A stretch of 19,725 bases of DNA from an uncultured Oscillospiraceae bacterium (GTDB lineage: Bacteria > Bacillota > Clostridia > Oscillospirales > Ruminococcaceae), in contig CAUDDP010000040.1 of assembly GCA_958448395.1 (NCBI GenBank), forward strand, positions 1 to 19,725. Direction: 5' to 3'. Positions 6,939-14,048 of the stretch are shown here, piece by piece (within the stretch, counting starts at the first letter, position 1; every line of letters begins with the position of its first letter). Under the pieces are notes generated by a model. That model worked only from the letters and a program-made list of their open reading frames with translations. It did not search any database and was not told the DNA's origin. The position numbers were made by a program, and so were the translations under genes.

Positions 6939-7679
6939 TTACATCATTAAGCCGCCGGAGATTTCAATGGTCTGCCCAGTGACATAGCTGGCATCGTCCG
7001 AACACAGGAACGAAACAACGCTTGCAATCTCTTCCGGATTGCCGTACCGTCCCATTGCTACCAGACCCAGCATTTTTTTTCTCTGTTCTTCTGTCAGAGC
7101 ATCCGTCATCGGGGTTTTGATAAAGCCCGGTGCAACGGCATTGACAGTAATCCCTCTCGAACCCAGTTCCTTTGCAGCGGTCTTTGTCATGCCGATAATG
7201 GCTGCTTTAGAAGCAGAATAGTTCATCTGTCCCGGATTGCCGTACAGACCAGCAACGGATGCCAGACTTACGACTCTGCCGTGCTTCTGCCGCAGCATCA
7301 CAGCACCCACCAGTTTCATCATATTGAATACACTCTTTTGGTTGACTGCAATGACAGCATCATACTGTTCCTCAGACATCCGCAGCAGCAGTCCGTCCTT
7401 TGTAATGCCAGCGTTATTGACCAGAGCATCAATGCTGCCGAAACGGGTCTTGACTGCCTTTACCATTGCTTCACACTGTGCATAATCTGCCACATTGGCT
7501 GCAAATAATTCTGCTTCTACCCCGTAGGAACGGCAGGTTTCTGCCACCTTTTCTGCATTTGCCTTGTCATTGTCGCTTGGGTAGTGGTTGATTGCAATAT
7601 TGTAACCGTCCTTTGCCAGACGTTCTGCGATACATGCACCGATACCTTGCGATGCACCTGTAATCAATGCAGTTGCCAT
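6939..7679 (-). CDS. fabG: 3-oxoacyl-[ACP] reductase
   Basis: This 246-residue short-chain dehydrogenase uses NADPH to reduce 3-oxoacyl-ACP. The cofactor loop TGASQGIG (7-14), the structural NNAG motif (88-91) and the active-site serine, Tyr154 and Lys158 (NYSASKAAIIG) are all in place. The C-terminal GQTIEISGGLMM is typical. I set the start at ATG 7677-7679 (MATALITGAS), with GAAAGGA about ten bases upstream; an upstream in-frame extension of 24 residues has no family counterpart. The stop codon is followed at once by the repeat array on the transcript. The gap from fabK is 82 bases, longer than expected for tight coupling. Confidence 0.96.
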   Translation of the reverse strand: MATALITGASQGIGACIAERLAKDGYNIAINHYPSDNDKANAEKVAETCRSYGVEAELFAANVADYAQCEAMVKAVKTRFGSIDALVNNAGITKDGLLLRMSEEQYDAVIAVNQKSVFNMMKLVGAVMLRQKHGRVVSLASVAGLYGNPGQMNYSASKAAIIGMTKTAAKELGSRGITVNAVAPGFIKTPMTDALTEEQRKKMLGLVAMGRYGNPEEIASVVSFLCSDDASYVTGQTIEISGGLMM

Positions 7680-7761
7680 ATTGTCACATTCCTTTCTTTT
7701 GCAACGTAAAAATGAAAATCTTATTTTATACGGATTGTCCTCTCTCTGCATGAGATGATTT

Positions 7762-8688
7762 TTATCGGTTCAGCAGCGTTTCTGCTTGTCCCATCATTTC
7801 CTGAATGACATCTGCACATGGCTTAATGTCGTGAATCATGCCAGCAATCAAACCGCACAGGAAGGAACCTTCCTCCACATTGCCATCTACGACTGCCTTT
7901 CGTAGCGAACCAACGGTCAGTGCTTCAAAATCCTCCGGTGGTGCAGCAGTCTTTTCCATTTCGAGCAGCTTCTTGGTGAACTTGGTCTTGACGCCACGGC
8001 ACGGACTGCCGGAGAACACACCAGTCATGGCACTGTCGGTATCCTTTGCTTTCAGCACCAGATTCTTGTAGTTTTCGTGAATCTGGCATTCTTCCGTTGC
8101 CAGAAACCGTGTGCCGACCTGTACGCCCTCTGCACCGAGCATGAAAGCGGCTGCAATGCCTCTGCCGTCAGCGATGCCGCCTGCGGCAATGACAGGAATG
8201 GAAACAGCGTCTACCACCTGCGGGACTAAGCACATTGTGGTATTCTGTCCGATATGACCGCCGGACTCCATGCCCTCTGCAATAACAGCATCTGCTCCGG
8301 CACGTTCCATTCTTCTTGCCAGTGCAACGGATGGGACAACCGGAACGACCTTAATGCCGGCTTCTTTCCACGCTGCCATGTATTTTCCCGGATTGCCGGC
8401 ACCGGTTGTAATCATTGGAACCTTTTCGTCAATGACGAGCTGTGCCAGATCTTCCGCATTTGGGCTCATCAGCATAATATTGACTCCAAATGGTTTTCCA
8501 TTGACTTTTTCCTTGCAGATGTGGATTTGCTCCCGTAGATAATCAATGGGGGCACTGCCGCCGGCAATGATACCAACGCCGCCGGCATTGGTGACAGCAG
8601 CAGCAAGGGTGCTCTCAGCCACCCATGCCATACCGCCCTGTAACATCGGATATTCACATCCGAACAGTTCTGTAATTCTGGTTTTCAT
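7762..8688 (-). CDS. fabK: Enoyl-[ACP] reductase II (FMN-dependent)
   Basis: This 308-residue TIM-barrel flavoprotein reduces enoyl-ACP in the last elongation step. It belongs to the nitronate monooxygenase/FabK family: MLQGGMAWVAESTLAAAVTNAGGVGIIAGG (about 15-44), MESGGHIGQ, PVIAAGGIADGRGIAAAFMLGAEGVQVGTRFLATEEC. Placement inside a complete fatty acid operon favours FabK over a nitronate monooxygenase. No FabI is visible, so this is probably the main enoyl reductase; the family is known to be insensitive to triclosan. AAAGGA lies upstream of the ATG. The 176-base gap after fabH contains a structured element. Confidence 0.95.
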   Translation of the reverse strand: MKTRITELFGCEYPMLQGGMAWVAESTLAAAVTNAGGVGIIAGGSAPIDYLREQIHICKEKVNGKPFGVNIMLMSPNAEDLAQLVIDEKVPMITTGAGNPGKYMAAWKEAGIKVVPVVPSVALARRMERAGADAVIAEGMESGGHIGQNTTMCLVPQVVDAVSIPVIAAGGIADGRGIAAAFMLGAEGVQVGTRFLATEECQIHENYKNLVLKAKDTDSAMTGVFSGSPCRGVKTKFTKKLLEMEKTAAPPEDFEALTVGSLRKAVVDGNVEEGSFLCGLIAGMIHDIKPCADVIQEMMGQAETLLNR

Positions 8689-8786
8689 TTGTGTATTCCT
8701 TTCTGTTTCTGCCTGTGAACAGAAATCCTTCTTCTATCACGCTATGTTACCGCTTTTTACGAAGCATACGCATATGTTTCACAGGG

Positions 8787-8852
8787 GCTTGTCCTTCCTT
8801 GGGGAGGACAGCTTTTTCGGAGAAAAAGCACATAAGTGTGCTGTGGACAAGC
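8787..8852. repeat. Nested palindromic element between fabH and fabK
   Basis: An outer 8-bp inverted repeat, gcttgtcc (8787-8794) and ggacaagc (8845-8852), encloses three hairpins. They are tgtccttcc-ttg-gggaggaca (8790-8810, 9 bp with one G·T), gctttttc-gga-gaaaaagc (8811-8829, 8 bp perfect) and gcaca-taag-tgtgc (8828-8841). The order of a tgtc...gaca stem followed by a cttt...aaag stem resembles the 6491-6937 array, although the primary sequence is only partly similar. It lies just after the fabH stop on the transcript. No U tract follows on the operon strand, so it is not a standard terminator. Confidence 0.8.
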
Positions 8853-8864
8853 TGGTTTCGCTTG

Positions 8865-9875
8865 TTAATATTCCATAATGATGGCAGCATAGGTCAGACC
8901 AGCACCAAAGCCGACCAGACAAATCTTGTCTCCCCGCTGAATTTTGCCATCCCGAATCCCTTCATCCAATGCAATTGCAATAGAAGCACTGGACGTGTTG
9001 CCATGGTGGTCAATGTTTACGATTACCTTTTCCATTGGCTGCTTTAAATACTTCATTGCCGTTTCAATGATCCGCATATTTGCCTGATGTGGCACGACCT
9101 TGTCCAGATCGTTCAGGTCGAAGCCAATTTTTTCTGCTGCCATTCTTGCTGCCTTTTCCAGAGCGTGGGTTGCAAAGCGGTATACTTCCTTGCCGTCCTG
9201 TAACATAGTGTATTCCCATCCCTGTGGTGCAAGATGCATATCTGGATCGCCCAGTTCCATTTCTCTTTTTGCCTTGACAAATGGAGAACGAGGCAGTGCA
9301 CTGTGTGCGTACAGGTACTTTGCACCGGTGCCGTCTGCACCGAGGTGACTGGTATACAGTGCATCTGGTGCATATTCGATGACAGCAGCTGCTGCGCCGT
9401 CTCCAAATAAAATGCAGGAAGAACGGTCACTGTAGTTGGTGATCTTTGACAGACTCTCATTTGCGACCACTAAGGCATATTTCATCGTGCGGTCTGTCAT
9501 CAGAAACCGATGTGCCGTATCCATCGCATAAACAAAGCCGGAGCAGGCAGCGTTCAGGTCAAAGCAGGCAGCATTGACTGCCTTTACTTCTCGCTGCACA
9601 ATGCAGGACATGGAAGGGGTACTATATTCGCTTGTAATCGTTGTATCAATCAGCAGTCCGATGTCTGTCGGGTCAATACCCGCTTCTGCAATGGCCTGCT
9701 TGGCTGCTTCAGCACCCATATACCATGTGGGTTCGCCATCTGAAACATGCCGGACGCTGATGCCGGTTCTTGTCCGAATCCATTCGTCATTGGTTTCTAC
9801 CATTTCTGACAGATCCGCATTGGTCAGCGTGCAGGGCGGTGTATAGCTGCCAGTGCCTAAAATGTGAATGCCCAT
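8865..9875 (-). CDS. fabH: 3-oxoacyl-[ACP] synthase III
   Basis: This 336-residue enzyme starts fatty acid synthesis by condensing an acyl-CoA with malonyl-ACP. The catalytic triad is complete: Cys111 in NAACSGF, His263 in VVPHQAN and Asn293 in HHGNTSSAS. NDEWIRTRTGI near residue 29 and the C-terminal GDKICLVGFGAGLTYAAI are family hallmarks. GGAGG precedes the ATG by ten bases. It is the first gene of the minus-strand operon, with a consensus promoter about 100 bases upstream (9979-10007). Substrate preference (straight or branched primers) cannot be read from these motifs. Confidence 0.97.
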   Translation of the reverse strand: MGIHILGTGSYTPPCTLTNADLSEMVETNDEWIRTRTGISVRHVSDGEPTWYMGAEAAKQAIAEAGIDPTDIGLLIDTTITSEYSTPSMSCIVQREVKAVNAACFDLNAACSGFVYAMDTAHRFLMTDRTMKYALVVANESLSKITNYSDRSSCILFGDGAAAAVIEYAPDALYTSHLGADGTGAKYLYAHSALPRSPFVKAKREMELGDPDMHLAPQGWEYTMLQDGKEVYRFATHALEKAARMAAEKIGFDLNDLDKVVPHQANMRIIETAMKYLKQPMEKVIVNIDHHGNTSSASIAIALDEGIRDGKIQRGDKICLVGFGAGLTYAAIIMEY

Positions 9876-9897
9876 GCAAAAAAATCCTCCGTTCCTA

Positions 9898-9926
9898 TTG
9901 TTTCAAATCAAAATTTGTGGTATGAT
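9898..9926 (+). promoter_or_regulatory. Possible extended -10 promoter for fabD-aroE-aroK
   Basis: TTGTTT (9898-9903) and TATGAT (9921-9926) are 17 bases apart, and TGG just before the -10 gives an extended -10 element. Transcription would start near 9933, leaving a leader of about 200 bases before fabD. The site lies within the predicted 5' leader of fabH on the other strand, so the two leaders would overlap. The -35 is poor; I see no better plus-strand promoter closer to fabD. Confidence 0.45.
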
Positions 9927-9978
9927 AGGAGCATGGATGACTGTGAAACAGTCTGACGCACATATTCATACATTTTAT

Positions 9979-10007
9979 ATTATAAAGGATTTCGGCACAA
10001 TTTGCAA
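9979..10007 (-). promoter_or_regulatory. Promoter of the fabH-acpP operon
   Basis: On the minus strand a TTGCAA -35 box (10002-10007) and a perfect TATAAT -10 box (9979-9984) are separated by 17 bases. Transcription would begin near 9972, giving a fabH leader of about 97 bases. I found no convincing FapR or FabT operator over it. Confidence 0.7.
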
Positions 10008-10036
10008 TGCGGAAACCTGTTATTTTCCGTCGCTTT

Positions 10037-10093
10037 GGAACAAATCCTATTTTTTGCACAAAATAGCCGCTTGATTTTTGTGCATTTTGTTCC
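10037..10093 (+). promoter_or_regulatory. Nested inverted repeats in the fabD leader
   Basis: An outer pair, ggaacaaa (10037-10044) and tttgttcc (10086-10093), encloses an inner perfect 9-bp pair, tgcacaaaa (10055-10063) and ttttgtgca (10076-10084). A smaller hairpin, cggaaa...tttccg, lies just upstream near 10010-10030. They could fold in the fabD leader RNA or serve as an operator. No U tract follows, so a terminator is unlikely. The function is unknown. Confidence 0.5.
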
Positions 10094-10130
10094 TTTTTCC
10101 GAAATTCAAACCGAAAGGATGGTTACGATT

Positions 10131-11036
10131 ATGACAGTTTCTCTTTTTTCCGGACAGGGATCTCAGTATGTAGGGATGGGACTTGATCTGCTGGATGCCC
10201 ATCCGGCACTGGCAGCAATCTATGATACGGCTTCGGCTGTACTGGGCTTTGACCTAAAGGATATCATTCAAAACAGTGAAGAAGCAACCCTTGCTCGTAC
10301 GATTTATGCACAGCCTGCCATCATGGCAACATCGCTCTGCTGTCTGGGGGCAGCGAAAGAACAGGGCTACACGTTCGATGCAGTTGCTGGTCATTCGCTG
10401 GGGGAATATGCTGCGATGGTGGCATCGGGTATGCTTTCTCTGGAGGATGGCTTTCGGGTCATCAAGGCACGTTCTGAGGCAATGGAAGCAGCAGCTCAGC
10501 AGGCAGATGGTGTAATGTGTGCCATCTTGAAGCTGAAGCCGGAGGAAGTGGAACGGATTTGTGCGGAAACAGAGGGCTATGTCGTACCGGCAAACTATAA
10601 TTCCAGTGTACAGACGGTCATCGCCGGAGACAAGCCGGCAGTAGAAGCCGCAGCCGCAGCCTGTGCTGCATTAAAGGCTCGTACGAAAATGCTTGCAGTT
10701 GCCAGTGCATTTCATACCAAATTCATGCAGCCAGCGGCAGATGCGTTTTATGCTGCGATTCAGAATGTTTCCTTCCAGAAACCGTCTGTTCGTTTTTATT
10801 CCAATGTACTTGGCACAGAGCTGACAGACTTTTCTGATATGCCGTCCTTGCTGGCAAAACATATTGTTTCACCGGTTCGATTTACACAGGAGTTAGCACA
10901 GATGCAGGCAGACGGTGCAGATACTTTTATTGAATTTGGACCAAAGGCAGTTTTAACTGGGCTGGTAAAAAAGACACTTAAAGATGTAACTGCAAAGAAT
11001 TGCGAGTCTGTTGTCACCTTAAAAGAGGTGGTATAA
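10131..11036 (+). CDS. fabD: Malonyl-CoA:ACP transacylase
   Basis: This 301-residue enzyme transfers malonyl from CoA to ACP, feeding both FabH and FabF. It has the N-terminal FSGQGSQYVGMG (6-17), the nucleophile Ser89 in GHSLGEYAAM and the catalytic His195 in SAFHTKFMQPA. I set the start at ATG 10131-10133 (MTVSLFSGQGSQ); AAAGGA is 11 bases upstream, a little far, but an ATG four codons earlier would sit on top of that site. In the streptococcal operon fabD lies between fabK and fabG. Here it is on the opposite strand and heads a shikimate-pathway operon, one base before aroE. Confidence 0.96.
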   Translation: MTVSLFSGQGSQYVGMGLDLLDAHPALAAIYDTASAVLGFDLKDIIQNSEEATLARTIYAQPAIMATSLCCLGAAKEQGYTFDAVAGHSLGEYAAMVASGMLSLEDGFRVIKARSEAMEAAAQQADGVMCAILKLKPEEVERICAETEGYVVPANYNSSVQTVIAGDKPAVEAAAAACAALKARTKMLAVASAFHTKFMQPAADAFYAAIQNVSFQKPSVRFYSNVLGTELTDFSDMPSLLAKHIVSPVRFTQELAQMQADGADTFIEFGPKAVLTGLVKKTLKDVTAKNCESVVTLKEVV

Positions 11037-11037
11037 C

Positions 11038-11889
11038 ATGGGACAGTATACTTTAATCGGACATCCGCTTGGGCATTCCATGTCCCCCTGGATTCATGAA
11101 CGGTTGTTTCGGCTTTCCAAACGAGAGGCAAATTATACGTTGACCGATCTTGTTGCAGAGGATTTAACACTGCAAATTGATGATCTGCGTTCCTTAGATG
11201 GCTTTAATGTTACCATTCCGCACAAGGTAGAAATCATTCCCTTTCTGGATGATATGGCAGCGTCTGCCCAGCGGTATCAGTCTGTCAACTGCGTAGTGAA
11301 TCGGAAAGGAAATCTGATTGGCTATAACACAGATTGTGATGGCTTTTTGCGTTCGGTGGAAGCATTTCCACTGCATGGTAAGGTGCTGCTGTTGGGCTGC
11401 GGCGGTGTTGGCAGGATGATGGCAACAGAAGCGGTGCTGCATGGAGCAGATTTGACCATTGGCATTCTGGAGCGGCATTTGTCGCTGGCACATACCTTTG
11501 TGGAGGAACTGCGGGAAATGGTGCCCAATGCAAAGGTACGGTATGCATTGACCGCGGAGCTGGATGAGTCATTTGATTTGCTGATGAACAGTACACCAGT
11601 GGGTATGTATCCAAAAATGGGGGCAATGCCGTTGTCGGAGCATCTGCTTTCAAAATGCGGAACCGTCTTTGATGTCATTTATAATCCAACGGAGACCAAG
11701 TTGGTGCGGACAGCAAAGGCAATGGGAAAACCCGTCTGTGGCGGTGCAGCAATGCTGGTGTGGCAGGCAGTCAAGGCACATGAAATCTGGAATGGGGATA
11801 TCTATTCCAATGAGCAAATACAGAGGCTGATTGCGGAAATGGAGACAGAAATTCAACGGTTATTTCCAGTGAAGGGGGAGATCGTATGA
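11038..11889 (+). CDS. aroE: Shikimate dehydrogenase
   Basis: This 283-residue enzyme reduces 3-dehydroshikimate to shikimate with NADPH. The substrate domain shows GHPLGHSMSPWIHE (8-21) and the catalytic Lys63 in NVTIPHK; YNTDCDGF (96-103) contains the paired Asp (Asp99). The nucleotide loop is GCGGVGRM (120-127), and NSTPVGMYP and DVIYNPTETKL are typical of the C-terminal half. Only one base separates it from fabD, and its TGA overlaps the aroK start, so the three genes are surely cotranscribed. Quinate/shikimate paralogues exist, but coupling to aroK supports the biosynthetic AroE. Confidence 0.95.
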   Translation: MGQYTLIGHPLGHSMSPWIHERLFRLSKREANYTLTDLVAEDLTLQIDDLRSLDGFNVTIPHKVEIIPFLDDMAASAQRYQSVNCVVNRKGNLIGYNTDCDGFLRSVEAFPLHGKVLLLGCGGVGRMMATEAVLHGADLTIGILERHLSLAHTFVEELREMVPNAKVRYALTAELDESFDLLMNSTPVGMYPKMGAMPLSEHLLSKCGTVFDVIYNPTETKLVRTAKAMGKPVCGGAAMLVWQAVKAHEIWNGDIYSNEQIQRLIAEMETEIQRLFPVKGEIV

Positions 11890-12416
11890 CATTATTTTTA
11901 TGTGGCTTTATGGGATGTGGCAAGACGGCACTGGGTCGGGTGCTGGCAGAGCAGCTGCAAATGCCATTGATGGATATGGATGAGGAAATTGTTCGGCAGA
12001 GCGGCATGACGATTCCGGAAATCTTTGAACAGAAAGGGGAATCATATTTCCGGCAGCTGGAGTCCGACATGGTCAGAACCTTGGCACAGCAGGCGGGGAT
12101 CGTCTCTTGTGGTGGTGGTGCGATGGTGAATCCGCTTAATACCTTGATGGTGCAGCAATATAATGGGATTGTGATTTATTTACAGCAGTCGTTTGCGGTC
12201 TGCTACGAGCGGATTCGGAATGATAAAAATCGTCCGCTTGTACAAAGCCATACAAAAGAGGAATTGCAGCAATTGTTTGAAGAGCGGGAGCGTTGGTATC
12301 AGGTCAATGCAACGTATTCCGTTCTGGCTGGAGACACACCAGAAGAATCAGCGGAACGGGTGAAAAAGATTCTAAAGAAGTGGAGCCCGCAGTTTCTGCG
12401 AAAGGAGCAAGCATGA
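11886..12416 (+). CDS. aroK: Shikimate kinase
   Basis: This 176-residue P-loop kinase phosphorylates shikimate with ATP. The Walker A loop is GFMGCGKT (7-14), with Cys where Ser is more common. The DMDEEI stretch supplies the magnesium/shikimate Asp pair, SYFRQLE carries the substrate Arg, VSCGGGAM is the glycine triplet and NRPLV lies near the lid. The start ATG overlaps the aroE stop (ATGA) and the gene end overlaps the next start in the same way. Seen in aroE and aroK, such overlaps point to translational coupling along this operon. Confidence 0.95.
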   Translation: MTLFLCGFMGCGKTALGRVLAEQLQMPLMDMDEEIVRQSGMTIPEIFEQKGESYFRQLESDMVRTLAQQAGIVSCGGGAMVNPLNTLMVQQYNGIVIYLQQSFAVCYERIRNDKNRPLVQSHTKEELQQLFEERERWYQVNATYSVLAGDTPEESAERVKKILKKWSPQFLRKEQA

Positions 12417-12796
12417 AATCTTATAGCAAATGGATTCTGGTATGTGTAGTGGCGGTTGTGGTAGGAGCAGGCGGTTTTCTGTTGGGAAGAACAACGGCAC
12501 CGGAGAATACAGAGCGTACATTGTCTTGGGAGCAATGCGACACCATATATGCCACGATTCTCGAAAAGCAGGATAATTATTTTCATGTGGAAGGTTTGTC
12601 TGTGAATGATGTGAATGGGCAGGGAGAATATATCGTTCCGCTGAAGGATGATGTGAAGCTGCTCTGGCGTGGCACGGAGATTACCGCAGCAGATTTACAG
12701 GTTGGGGACAATATCGCCATTACCTATAGTGGTGATGTGCAGGAATCCTACCCTGCACAATTTACACAAGTGCTGCAAATAAAGAAGCTGTCGTAA
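12413..12796 (+). CDS. Small membrane-anchored extracytoplasmic protein, function unknown
   Basis: This 127-residue protein has one hydrophobic segment (about 8-25, ILVCVVAVVVGAGGFLLG) after a short positive N-terminus, so it is probably anchored with the C-terminal domain outside. The rest alternates short hydrophobic and polar stretches that look like a small beta barrel (YFHVEGLSVNDVNGQGEYIVPL, WRGTEITAADLQVGDNIAITYSG). It loosely recalls OB-fold DUF3221-type lipoproteins, but there is no clear lipobox. The ATG overlaps the aroK stop and AAGGAG lies five bases upstream, making it the last gene of the fabD-aroE-aroK operon. Nothing ties it to the shikimate pathway except this coupling. Confidence 0.8.
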   Translation: MKSYSKWILVCVVAVVVGAGGFLLGRTTAPENTERTLSWEQCDTIYATILEKQDNYFHVEGLSVNDVNGQGEYIVPLKDDVKLLWRGTEITAADLQVGDNIAITYSGDVQESYPAQFTQVLQIKKLS

Positions 12797-12871
12797 GATG
12801 ACAGGCTGCATTTTCATCAGATCGTACAATGCAAACAACGATCAGCCAAATCAAAAAAGGAGTTATCAATT

Positions 12872-14029
12872 ATGACCATCTATCATGCCGTGATTCACAC
12901 CATGACGGAAGCCGGTACGATACCGAACGGCTTTTTGACAGTGGAGGACGGAAAAATTACCTGTGTGCAGGCTGGTGATCCGGATGTTATCACAGAAGGG
13001 GACATAGATGCAGAGGGGAGTGTCCTGCTGCCGGGATTCATTGATGCACACACCCATCTTGGCATTCTGGAAGACGGGCTGGATTTTGAGGGAGACGACT
13101 GCAACGAATGCACCGACCCATTTACCCCACATTTGCGTGCCATTGATGGTGTGAATCCGTTGGATCGCTGCTTTTCGGAGGCACTGGCTGCTGGTGTGAC
13201 GACCGTCATGACCTCGCCGGGCAGTGCAAATCCCTGCGGCGGAACGATGTTGATTCTCAAAACTGCCGGGCACTGTGTGGATGAAATGATGCTGGAGTTT
13301 GGTGGTATCAAATTTGCACTCGGTGAAAACCCAAAGAATGTCTATCATGGTCGGGATGAAATGCCGGTTACCAGAATGGCAACGGCTGCGATTATTCGGG
13401 AGGGTTTATACAAGGCAAAACGGTATTTGGAGCAGTGGGAGGCGGTGGAAGAAGCAGAAGATCAGCCGGATTATGATGCCAAATGCGAAGCTTTGCTGCC
13501 GTTGCTGCGGAGAACATACAAGGCACATTTTCACTGCCATCGGGCAGACGATATGATGACTGCCATCCGGATTGCAAAGGAATTTCATTTAGATGCCGTG
13601 CTGGTGCACGGCACAGAGGGACACCGGATTCCGGATGTGATACAGAAGGCAGGTGTCCCTGTGATTTGCGGTCCAATTCTCTGCGACCGCTGTAAGCCAG
13701 AGTTGCGGTATCTGGAGATTACCACACCGAATGCCCTGTATCAGCATGGTATTCCGATTGCACTTTGTACGGATCATACGGTGATTCCCATTCAGTATCT
13801 GCCGACGACAGCTGCTTTGGCAGTGAAGGGCGGATTACCGTATGAAGCGGCATTGCAGGCAATTACCGTGATGCCGGCAAAGATTCTGGGCATTGCAGAC
13901 CGTGTGGGCAGTCTGGCAGCTGGCATGGATGCCGATTTGCAGATGTATCACGGCGATCCGCTGGACTTGCAGTGTGATCCATGGTTTGTCATGGTGAATG
14001 GAGAGATTGTGAAACAAGTTATATCATAA
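12872..14029 (+). CDS. Amidohydrolase family protein
   Basis: This 385-residue protein belongs to the metal-dependent amidohydrolase superfamily (imidazolonepropionase/dihydroorotase-like cluster). The metal ligands are visible: His60 and His62 in DAHTHLG, His219/His221 in KAHFHCH, His246 and His251 in VHGTEGH, and Asp301 in CTDH. The small beta domain is split between the ends (ADGxI-like DGKITCVQ near 27 and AGMDADLQMYHGDPL near the C-terminus), as is usual. The substrate cannot be named; the gene is not next to hut or pyrimidine genes. AAGGAG lies nine bases before the ATG. A 6-bp inverted repeat (gatcgt 12820-12825, acgatc 12838-12843) precedes it, with no clear promoter. Confidence 0.88.
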   Translation: MTIYHAVIHTMTEAGTIPNGFLTVEDGKITCVQAGDPDVITEGDIDAEGSVLLPGFIDAHTHLGILEDGLDFEGDDCNECTDPFTPHLRAIDGVNPLDRCFSEALAAGVTTVMTSPGSANPCGGTMLILKTAGHCVDEMMLEFGGIKFALGENPKNVYHGRDEMPVTRMATAAIIREGLYKAKRYLEQWEAVEEAEDQPDYDAKCEALLPLLRRTYKAHFHCHRADDMMTAIRIAKEFHLDAVLVHGTEGHRIPDVIQKAGVPVICGPILCDRCKPELRYLEITTPNALYQHGIPIALCTDHTVIPIQYLPTTAALAVKGGLPYEAALQAITVMPAKILGIADRVGSLAAGMDADLQMYHGDPLDLQCDPWFVMVNGEIVKQVIS

Positions 14030-14048
14030 AAATGCGAGGAATATTGCC

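Noticed and set aside
6404..6987. Open reading frames of 70-116 codons on both strands across the repeat array.
   Set aside because: They are made of the repeated hairpin units, have no convincing ribosome sites and repeat the same odd Cys/Arg/Gln-rich peptide. They are shadows of the repeat.
9898..9920. A FabT- or FapR-type operator upstream of fabH (a tttcaaatcaaaattt-like stretch).
   Set aside because: It is AT-rich and resembles half of a FabT box, but it is not palindromic and no FapR-like sequence is present. Too weak to call.
12820..12843. Inverted repeat gatcgt...acgatc before the amidohydrolase as a terminator of the aro operon.
   Set aside because: The stem is only six pairs and no U tract follows it, so it is only mentioned in the gene entry.
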